Shown: in pieces, positions 6,301-12,644 of the stretch
Layout: every line of letters starts with the position of its first letter
How positions within the stretch are numbered: the first letter of the stretch is position 1
Assembly: GCA_900767955.1 (NCBI GenBank)
Contig: CAAGBC010000027.1
Span: 1-12,644 of the forward strand
Origin: Spirochaetia bacterium
GTDB taxonomy: Bacteria; Spirochaetota; Spirochaetia; Treponematales; Treponemataceae
Reading direction: 5' to 3'
DNA: 12,644 nt
The notes under the pieces: generated by a model
Databases searched by the model: none
Told to the model about the DNA's origin: nothing
What the model saw: only the letters and a program-made list of their open reading frames with translations
Made by a program: the position numbers and the translations under genes

Positions 6301-9300
6301 AAAATTATGCGAAAATAATTACTATAAAAATGAAATAATTGATGATGTTATAAATAATTACAAATCATATAAAATTGCAGAACTTAATACAAATAATGAA
6401 CAAGCAAGAAAAGCTGTAGCAAATATTATATCAAATACTTCCTTAGATGAAATTACATTAGATGGATTAAAAAAATATATAGAAGACTTAAGAGAAGCTG
6501 GCAAAAATTTAGCTGAAACAGGTGCAGAATCATTAAATCTTTATATAAATGAAATAATTTATTCATATGCAATAAATAATGAATCTTTGCAAAAAAATGC
6601 AGTAGAAAAGATTATATTATTGGAAAGTTTGTATACAGAAAATGCTAATATAGCAAGAGAAAAGCAAACATGGATTTCCTCTATTACATCAGTAGAAACA
6701 ATTGAGAGCGTATTAAATTCAAAAATATTTGAAGATATGCTATCTTCAACTGGTAAAAATAAAGAACTTGCTGATACAATAATTATGTATGCAGCAACTC
6801 TTTATTTGCCAATGATACAAGATATATCTAGTAAAGATTCTATTTTTGGTGATGATAAATTAAAAGAAATAACAAGTTGTAAAAATTTAATAGTTGAAGA
6901 AATATGGAAGTTATGTAATAGATACAAAAAAGATAGTGAATTAGTAATAAGTGAAGAAGAATCTGAAAATTATGAAACAGTTTTAAATATAAAAAATGCA
7001 TATAAGGTATTTGAAGAAAAAAATAAAACTATTGAAGAAAATTATTTAACATGGTTTGTAAACGGTTCAGAAGAATTACAATATAAAACACAAATAGATA
7101 ATACTATATTATCTTCATTACTAACAGAAACTGAAATTATTGAATTTAATAATGTAATTGAAAAATATATTACTTTAGATAATCAAAATTATGATTTTTT
7201 TGAAACAATTCAAACTAAATTAAAAGATTCAAAAATATCAACCGAAACAATAAAAAATCTAATCATTTCTGAATATGAAAAAATTATAGCAACTTTATTA
7301 CAATCAGAAAATAATCCTATATATGAAAATTTATTTAATAATAATAGTATAGAAGAAAAAATCAATAATTGTACAATAAATTATAAAAATAACTTATTGG
7401 CAGAAGCAGAAGCTAATTTTAATGTGTCTGTGAATACAGAAGAAAATGTAAAATTTTGGAATACTTTAAAAGAAGATTTAGGATATATAAATGAAGAATG
7501 GTTTTTAAATTATGCGGTAAGTAAAAAAATGCTTTATGTATATCTTTGTCAGAATTTAAATAATGAAGAAATTGAAGAAGTACATAACTTTTTAAATAAT
7601 AAGAATGAAGAAGTATTTAAAGACATAGAATCTTACAAAAAAATCTTAACTGAAGCAGAATCTTATAATGAAATATTAGACAATAATTTAAAAGACTGGA
7701 TAAATAATAAAACAGAATTTTCTGAGGAAGAAAAAAAATTATTAGAGATTGTTATTAAAACTGGAGATACAACATTAATATTACCTTCTTATTACAATGA
7801 AAAAAAACAACAAGCATTATTAGATAATTATGAAGGTAATAGTACAAGTACGGAATTGATAAATTTAAAATCTGAACTATATGCACAAATAAAGGATAGT
7901 CTTTTAGTATCAATGGAAGAAGACAATATCAAAGGGAATAATATTTATACAGAATATTTAATATATTCATACGCTAATACAAAGCAGACAGAAAATATAG
8001 AAACAGAAGTAGAAACAATAAAGCAAATTAATAAAAATATACAAGAATCAAATAATGGTTCTGATGTAAAAGAACCTCTTATTGAAATAGATTTTAATAA
8101 AATTGCAAAAGAAATTACATATGAAGACATTTATAAAAAATATTTTATAGATAGTGAAAACGAACAATATAAATACGAAGATGTTTCTATCTCTGTAAGT
8201 AGTAATGAAGTAAATCAATCAGAACTTTTTGCTATATATTCAAAAATAATGCAAAACAGAAATGAAAGAATGAATTTGTTTGCATTATTAAAAGAATCTA
8301 GCAATTTGCTTATATCAATGCATGCAAATGATGAAGAAAAGCGAAAATTGAGGGAAGCAGCACAGAGTAAACTAAAAGAAGCAGAAAATCTATATAACAA
8401 CAAAAAGAATGAATATAATTTAGCTCTTACAAAATATAGTCAGAAGTGTGCAGAATATAATTCAAAATTAAAATCTTCTGTAAATAAGACTTATGAAAAT
8501 TTAGAAAAAGCAAGATTAGACTATAGAAAAATGGATGAAATCCATCGTTGGGCTCAAAATGAATATTTACATGAAATACAAGGGAACGATATAAAGGTAA
8601 AAGATTATGAAACAGCAGAAGAACGTTTTGAACGTGTAGAAGCAAGTTATCAAGTTGCATTTGATTCATACGGTTGTATAGAAAAATTATACAACGATTA
8701 CAATAACAATTATGATAATTTTTCTAACTATAAAGAAGAATTTACAGAATATGAAACAGCATATGAAAAATATTATAAAACAATAGTACTTCAATTTGAA
8801 GTTAATGCAGCTATTGCACAGCAAGAACAAGTATTAAAAAAAGCTGAAGAAGAAGTAAATCAAATAAAATCAAAGTTGTTAAATCATAACAATGAAGATA
8901 CAAATATAATCCTTAGCGATTCAATAAAAAAATTAGTAAATGTATATTACGATAAAGAAACAGGAACATACAAAGTAGAATTAAAAAAGAAAGTAGAAAT
9001 AGTAAACGAGCCCTTAGTTAATTCAAGTCATATTATGATGGAAAAGGGCGTTTTATCTAAATGCAATCATTTACATGAAGATAAAACGGAAAAATATTTT
9101 AATGAAGAAACAAAAGTTCTTTACATTGATGAAAATGAAGAAGAAGTAAAAGTTTCACTTGCAGAATATGAAGCATTTGAATGGATCAAAGAAAAGGAAA
9201 AAAATCCATCAGAATTGGATGAAATAGTACTAGCTTCAATGTATTTAATGTATATGGATAACCAAATAACATTAGATGATATTGGTCAAAATGAATTCGT

Positions 9301-12300
9301 ACAATCTTCAAAAGGTAAAGTACCTGAAAAATTACATGGAGTAGAATTTAGAGATTCATTTACTAGATATATAGAAAAATCAATGCGAGAAGCATATAAA
9401 AATGTAAAAGCAAAACAACAAGAATCAGAGATTGCAAAATATCTTCTATATAAAGATATCTACTATATAGAAGGAACAGAAAAGCTAGAAACACGAGCAA
9501 TAAATTTACTAGTAGAACGAGCATACAAAGAAGTAAGTGAAGATTGTCAAAATAAAGTAGAAGAAAATGCACTTCAATCTTCAATACATGCAGTACTTGC
9601 TGCAGGATTTTGGGCATTGGTATCACCATTTACAGCCTGGTTTGCAGTTCCAGCTGGAATAGAAACAGCATTAAGTATAGTATTCTTAGGATTATCAGTA
9701 GATTTTAATGATTTAAGAAAACAAATAGATGACTTTGAAGATAACGCTACAGCAAGAAGAGAAAGTTATCATACTAGTTATTCAAATTTGATGGACGATT
9801 ATTTATCAAAAGAAGCAATTCGCAAAAAAGAAAGAGAAACATTAGATTTAATGAAGTATGGAAAAAATACAGAAGGAAAATTAACATATACAAGTTTTAT
9901 AGAAGGGTTATCAGAAAGTTTAAAAAATAGCAAAATATATGAATCAAAAGAAAACTCTGATGGTACCAATTCTATAGAAATTTATTTAAAAGAAATTTAT
10001 GACATAAACAATACAGATTCAAAAGGTTTTGAAGATTTGTTTAATCAAGTAAATCCAAGCGATAAGGAAACAAATTCAATATCAGTAGTTATAACAAGAA
10101 TGGTAAGTGCATTAGGACTGACTGCAAAGAATAAACTTGCTAATTTAGAACAAAAAGCAACAGAATTACGTGAAAATCAAAAAGCCTATGCAGATAAATA
10201 TAACAATTTAGTGCAAAACCAGATTAATGGTATAAAAACTGCAGAAGAAACTCAGACTTTAAACCAACTTGCAGAAAAAGCCTGGGGAAAAACATCTTGG
10301 AAAGAATCTGAATATAGACAGCGAATGGAAAAGATGTATTCAAAGTATATAAATAATGATTATGCAAGTAGTGAAAGATTATTAGAAACATATATAAATG
10401 ATTCAATAAATTTAATGATAAATGAATATAGTAAAAAATTATCAAGAGAAGCAGAATTATTATTAGAAGCTAAAAAAGTAGAATTAAATTTGATACAAGA
10501 AAACTTTGATAATGAAGTATCTTTTATAGAATCCCAGATAAATCAAATAGAGGCAGTTGCAAAATCAGAATGGAAGAAGGGAACTGATACATTAGAAATG
10601 GAACATCAAGAATGGGTATCAACATTCCAAGAGCAACTAGATGAAAAAAGAGTTAATTGGGAAAATAATTATATAAACTTTTTAGCAGAAAAAACAGAAT
10701 GGATAAATACACAGTATGTCTATGCAACAAATGCAGGAAATATAGAATTATTAAAAAACAGCAAAACAGATATAGACGCAGTATTGTCAAAAGCGTTAAC
10801 ATTATTAGACGATTCAATTGCCAAAGAAAGTGACAAAGAAAACATACAAAAAATGGTAAACGAAAGCCTAGAAACCTTAGTAAATGGGGATATGTTAAAT
10901 AATTTAATGAGTATGGTAGATTCAATAGGTGTAAGTAGCAAAAACACAGGAAAAACAGTAAACAATGCGGTAACAAAGAATCAGTCATCAATAGATAGTT
11001 TTATATCAGCATTAAAGGTACAAGATAGTATTACGACTGAAATAAAAAACAAAGCTGCAATATTAGCAGCACAACAAGCAGAAACAACAATAGCCAAAAT
11101 GGTAAAATCCTTTATGGATAGAATAGATGCAGAAAATGCAAGCGTAAGGGCATGGCAAGAAAATTTAGTACGCAATGATGGATACACATACGGAAACACA
11201 ATAGAAAGAGAAGTAATAGTAGATGCAAGTTATGCAAATGCAAAAAAAGAAAAGCAAACAATTAGAAAATATAAAGATTTTAAGACAGCCGCCCCAGATG
11301 TAAAAGTAGAATTTGGACAAGATGAAACAGAATCAACAATAATGAGAAAAATCAAAGAAGCCCAAGAAAAGTTGACATTATGGGACAAGAATATATTTGG
11401 AGAAACAGAAATAGTAAAAACTTCAGAAGGCAAAGAATATGAAACAACAGTTTACTATGATGTATCAAGAGAAACTGCAGCAACAAAAAATATAGAACTA
11501 TATAAAAAAGAAGATAAAGAAAATTCAAACAAAAAAGAAGAAAATAATGAAGATGCTGGTAAAAATCTAGTAAGTGTAAGAGATGGGGTCTTTGGCGAAT
11601 ATTTAGGATATGGGCCAAAATTCAAAGATAAAGATGTAGATTTTACAAAATCAGCAGAATCAAATATAGAAAAGCAAGGTTCAGGACAATACGGCGAAAT
11701 TCTACTAGACTTCCAATGGAACTCTATGAAATTTAATTATGGCCTTAATCAACTTTCTATGCCTGTCTACGATAAAAAACTTTGGCTTTCTGATTCTTTC
11801 TTTGAACCACCTACTATTCGCTCTGTGGCATCTCTTGTTTGTGATATTGCGGGTTCTGCTACTGGTCAATCTTGGTGGCTTGGAATTCTTGACGACGCTC
11901 TCTTTGCATCCTTAGATATCGTCGTTGAAGATAAAGATGTTGGTGAAGTCGCTACTGAGTTTGGTAAAGCAGCTCTTACTAATACTATTTCTGTTGGTTT
12001 GGGAGCCGCCTCTAACGGTCTTTCATCTCTTGCTGGTAATATTTCTAATACTGCTGCTAAAGTTGCTACTCAAGCTGCTATCTCTGCCTCTTCTGCTTAT
12101 ATCTCTCAAGTTTCTAACTCTTATATTAATTCTTTGTCTTACTCCGCTGAAAACGGTTGGTCTATGGATTGGGATAATGCTAATAACTCTTGGTTTTCTA
12201 ATGATACTTTAGCTGCTACTCTCGGAGCGGGGATTTCTACTGGGATTTCTACAGGACTTAATGAGTTTAATCTTGGTGTTAATAACTCTAAAGTCCTCGG

Positions 12301-12644
12301 CTTTAATTCTAACCAAATTGATTCTATTAAAAATTTAAATAACCTTGCAGGAGGACTTGCTTCATCAGCTGTTTCTTTTGCTTTTACTGGAAACGCTACC
12401 TTTAACATCTTAAACCTTACAGATTTTGGTACTCGTATTAACGGTGGTCTTCTTGAATTTACCATTGGTAAAGACGGCGTTTCTTCTAAAATCGGTAACG
12501 GTGGTACTAATATTAGTTACTCTACTATTAAATCTTCTATTAGTGGGGCTTCGTCGTTACATAAAAACAGTCAAATAAACAAAACAAAATACGATAAACA
12601 AACAAAAGATGCTCTACGTTCTCAATGGGGCTTTGGTGATAAAA
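3392..12644 (+). CDS. giant Sec-exported helical protein, Lepto_longest-like (3' end outside window)
   Basis: One frame is open for 3,084 codons with no stop and runs off the window. Residues 1-27 form a signal peptide: KVKK, a hydrophobic LIATMLLLIFIPTI core and a VPA cleavage site before QE; no lipobox Cys. From about 30 to 2060 the chain is Glu/Lys/Asn-rich and almost entirely helical. Tryptophans recur every 14-15 residues at W290-W348 and W2394-W2437. Residues about 2065-2103 are hydrophobic (GFWALVSPFTAWFAVPAG, then ALSIVFLGLSV). A charged linker covers about 2706-2726. From 2727 a conserved-looking core begins: VFGEYLGYGPKFKD, LLDFQWNSM, a Gly/Ala/Ser-rich helical stretch, TGNATFNILNL, GGLLEFTIGKDG and, at the edge, LRSQWGFGD. 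I recall this core from the spirochaete TIGR04388 family of very large structural proteins; it was not searched. Likely envelope or extracellular; adhesin or polymorphic toxin are alternatives. It has its own promoter and is not in an operon with the upstream genes. Confidence 0.9.
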   Translation, partial: MKVKKDKISQLIATMLLLIFIPTIVPAQEFSSQIKTGKIHMEYYLDRASREKSVEKWEEIAEQGMLAAMTAWENSNLQKLDEAEYEAKNEYQKIIDTNFVEWFTQKYLEDKTSKIQSKLHDALKTKAIEWKYIDQSGYESREVNIEEAELARQQWTKIANEVVIEFCNEWDLQCENLYSDMSERLSKLSLQEEEINNLLNNYISSYKEIVTEEYENIAAYEENLLLRNVLYDQESLKKKSDKEAATIIARQIAKETEKTTGDNLNKLFDEFEDQLNAGELDNISLSESDWYAEFERELNSSLEKWNEAEQSFLAARAEWEMNAMSVFEENETVWQEGFAELEKRKNTWNEKIYNQIKEIRNNLESRKTNLKEELSTSLKNYEVLLANQKASNEKTIEVHKTIYEQSRQLMKISSDGIDNWYQHWGEKYNGLYSYWKTEDANKCNNYFNTTDTEQFKKEFKKVKLIITNDEITYDKSFITTLQEKINNWNIAYIELILNECTKNCSDFNDKTGYNRNKSILEKYINNPKKINNEKVKEIVEFCNEQLKHKETIFNGEYSSLFNTNDFIFGTGDILVEWQKSLSEYTVQAETEIVELYKKTGYALTGENSINELDVQLLKAEALKSYWAEELKVATALKNYITDKTSKVEIMTETEENLYSASNKYIEAQEKYQIALDELLLIENGINESMENIVIANSNIELAQTALNEAQKNFEDVLYMTQTKEDEVLQKQIKQIIDSLNVNKTQENQETVVKEYYAALQKQANLQLKQEILSTIEYLKNGYVDENTKVKSLEELKSLQNISVNDVIEVGFNFNELKENIQNECSQELAQIMSVIDEYHSASTENERINKILLTIEAAIIKIQNYYTKELQKRIISVEYLEGKEVNKINIDDDFKLETYLKVYFDYYTNQKVEKDSEKIKELQKGFETEKKEDVISYIKENRDKPFINDILKGNHFSEEQKLVLNALLEKKLCENNYYKNEIIDDVINNYKSYKIAELNTNNEQARKAVANIISNTSLDEITLDGLKKYIEDLREAGKNLAETGAESLNLYINEIIYSYAINNESLQKNAVEKIILLESLYTENANIAREKQTWISSITSVETIESVLNSKIFEDMLSSTGKNKELADTIIMYAATLYLPMIQDISSKDSIFGDDKLKEITSCKNLIVEEIWKLCNRYKKDSELVISEEESENYETVLNIKNAYKVFEEKNKTIEENYLTWFVNGSEELQYKTQIDNTILSSLLTETEIIEFNNVIEKYITLDNQNYDFFETIQTKLKDSKISTETIKNLIISEYEKIIATLLQSENNPIYENLFNNNSIEEKINNCTINYKNNLLAEAEANFNVSVNTEENVKFWNTLKEDLGYINEEWFLNYAVSKKMLYVYLCQNLNNEEIEEVHNFLNNKNEEVFKDIESYKKILTEAESYNEILDNNLKDWINNKTEFSEEEKKLLEIVIKTGDTTLILPSYYNEKKQQALLDNYEGNSTSTELINLKSELYAQIKDSLLVSMEEDNIKGNNIYTEYLIYSYANTKQTENIETEVETIKQINKNIQESNNGSDVKEPLIEIDFNKIAKEITYEDIYKKYFIDSENEQYKYEDVSISVSSNEVNQSELFAIYSKIMQNRNERMNLFALLKESSNLLISMHANDEEKRKLREAAQSKLKEAENLYNNKKNEYNLALTKYSQKCAEYNSKLKSSVNKTYENLEKARLDYRKMDEIHRWAQNEYLHEIQGNDIKVKDYETAEERFERVEASYQVAFDSYGCIEKLYNDYNNNYDNFSNYKEEFTEYETAYEKYYKTIVLQFEVNAAIAQQEQVLKKAEEEVNQIKSKLLNHNNEDTNIILSDSIKKLVNVYYDKETGTYKVELKKKVEIVNEPLVNSSHIMMEKGVLSKCNHLHEDKTEKYFNEETKVLYIDENEEEVKVSLAEYEAFEWIKEKEKNPSELDEIVLASMYLMYMDNQITLDDIGQNEFVQSSKGKVPEKLHGVEFRDSFTRYIEKSMREAYKNVKAKQQESEIAKYLLYKDIYYIEGTEKLETRAINLLVERAYKEVSEDCQNKVEENALQSSIHAVLAAGFWALVSPFTAWFAVPAGIETALSIVFLGLSVDFNDLRKQIDDFEDNATARRESYHTSYSNLMDDYLSKEAIRKKERETLDLMKYGKNTEGKLTYTSFIEGLSESLKNSKIYESKENSDGTNSIEIYLKEIYDINNTDSKGFEDLFNQVNPSDKETNSISVVITRMVSALGLTAKNKLANLEQKATELRENQKAYADKYNNLVQNQINGIKTAEETQTLNQLAEKAWGKTSWKESEYRQRMEKMYSKYINNDYASSERLLETYINDSINLMINEYSKKLSREAELLLEAKKVELNLIQENFDNEVSFIESQINQIEAVAKSEWKKGTDTLEMEHQEWVSTFQEQLDEKRVNWENNYINFLAEKTEWINTQYVYATNAGNIELLKNSKTDIDAVLSKALTLLDDSIAKESDKENIQKMVNESLETLVNGDMLNNLMSMVDSIGVSSKNTGKTVNNAVTKNQSSIDSFISALKVQDSITTEIKNKAAILAAQQAETTIAKMVKSFMDRIDAENASVRAWQENLVRNDGYTYGNTIEREVIVDASYANAKKEKQTIRKYKDFKTAAPDVKVEFGQDETESTIMRKIKEAQEKLTLWDKNIFGETEIVKTSEGKEYETTVYYDVSRETAATKNIELYKKEDKENSNKKEENNEDAGKNLVSVRDGVFGEYLGYGPKFKDKDVDFTKSAESNIEKQGSGQYGEILLDFQWNSMKFNYGLNQLSMPVYDKKLWLSDSFFEPPTIRSVASLVCDIAGSATGQSWWLGILDDALFASLDIVVEDKDVGEVATEFGKAALTNTISVGLGAASNGLSSLAGNISNTAAKVATQAAISASSAYISQVSNSYINSLSYSAENGWSMDWDNANNSWFSNDTLAATLGAGISTGISTGLNEFNLGVNNSKVLGFNSNQIDSIKNLNNLAGGLASSAVSFAFTGNATFNILNLTDFGTRINGGLLEFTIGKDGVSSKIGNGGTNISYSTIKSSISGASSLHKNSQINKTKYDKQTKDALRSQWGFGDK
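4259..4435 (+). repeat. N-terminal tryptophan-periodic helical module (protein level)
   Basis: Within the giant protein, tryptophans stand at residues 290, 305, 319, 334 and 348, spacings 15, 14, 15, 14. A mean of 14.5 residues equals four alpha-helical turns, which puts all five side chains on one face of a helix. Intervening residues are mostly Glu, Ala, Lys and Leu (for example WNEAEQSFLAARAEW). Two more at 57 and 72 (15 apart), with one at 102 (30 further), may be a degenerate earlier instance. Confidence 0.85.
10571..10702 (+). repeat. C-terminal tryptophan-periodic helical module (protein level)
   Basis: Tryptophans at residues 2394, 2408, 2423 and 2437 of the giant protein, spacings 14, 15, 14, repeat the pattern seen 2,100 residues earlier. 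The local sequence is again helical and charged (WENNYINFLAEKTEW). The two modules bracket the long helical body. Confidence 0.85.
11696..12550 (+). other. segment of foreign-looking codon usage inside the giant gene
   Basis: From about codon 2769 to 3053 the frame switches from A-ending codons (GCA, ACA, TCA, GGA, ATA, TTA, AGA) to T-ending ones (GCT, ACT, TCT, GGT, ATT, CTT, with CGT/CGC for Arg). After about 12,551 A-ending codons return (ATA, ACA, CAA, AAA). The switch coincides with the start of the LLDFQWNSM core and ends just after GGTNISYSTIKSSISGA. This fits recombination with a diverged homologue or import of the domain from another genome. Confidence 0.75.

Noticed and set aside
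3975..11618. Many Leu/Phe-rich minus-strand frames
   Set aside because: They are antisense shadows of the Glu/Lys-rich giant gene (GAA, AAA and TTA read as TTC, TTT and TAA or Leu codons) with no start signals.
11925..12212. 95-residue Leu-rich plus-strand frame
   Set aside because: It is a shifted-frame shadow inside the T-ending-codon part of the giant gene, caused by the CTT/GCT/TCT codons.
12139..12465. 108-residue minus-strand frame
   Set aside because: It is antisense to the giant gene within the codon-shift segment; its openness follows from that codon usage, and it has no ribosome-binding site.
1..12644. tRNA, rRNA or transposase genes
   Set aside because: I saw no cloverleaf with a CCA end, no rRNA-like stretch and no transposase motif in any frame.

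Overview
The window is strongly AT-rich DNA that looks chromosomal, most likely from a low-GC host-associated spirochaete, with Treponema the best guess. The guess rests on a giant Sec-exported helical protein whose C-terminal core I recall as resembling the spirochaetal 'Lepto_longest' (TIGR04388) family, and on an HU-like/DUF4469 DNA-binding protein. Nothing was searched; all family calls come from reading motifs.

Layout. (1) 1-138: a 23-bp minisatellite that enters the window from the left. (2) 146-237: a long nested palindrome that doubles as an intrinsic terminator for the leftward genes. (3) 260-981, minus strand: a two-gene overlapping cassette of an NlpC/P60 cysteine peptidase and a small holin-like membrane protein, reminiscent of a phage lysis module. 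(4) 982-1450: an intergenic leader with a 40-nt terminator-like hairpin present twice, 157 bp apart, and three further hairpins between the copies; the second copy ends one base before the ribosome-binding site of the next gene. (5) 1451-2200, plus: HU-like/DUF4469 DNA-binding protein, followed by a terminator. (6) 2209-2305: three copies of a GGAYAGTYTAA-like motif in front of (7) 2340-2939, plus: a LuxR/GerE-type HTH regulator with an unrecognised N-terminal half. (8) 2931-3206, minus: a 91-residue protein with an SSB/OB-fold-like pattern, converging on and overlapping the regulator. (9) 3340-3386: a good sigma70-type promoter and Shine-Dalgarno for (10) 3392 to the window end: one uninterrupted reading frame of at least 3,084 codons, still open at the edge.

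The giant protein dominates the window. It has a signal peptide, a very long alpha-helical body rich in Glu, Lys and Asn, two distant modules in which tryptophans recur every 14 or 15 residues, one buried hydrophobic stretch near residue 2065-2103, a charged linker near 2706-2726, and a glycine/serine/alanine-rich C-terminal core. The core is encoded in sharply different codon usage (T-ending instead of A-ending codons) between about 11,700 and 12,550, after which usage reverts. That mosaic, together with the open 3' end, suggests an exchangeable C-terminal region and possibly a polymorphic-toxin-like or adhesin tip beyond the window.

How the parts might work together is inference: the peptidase/holin-like pair could help the giant exported protein through or into the cell wall, while the HTH and HU-like proteins could be local regulators. 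Physical proximity is the only support.
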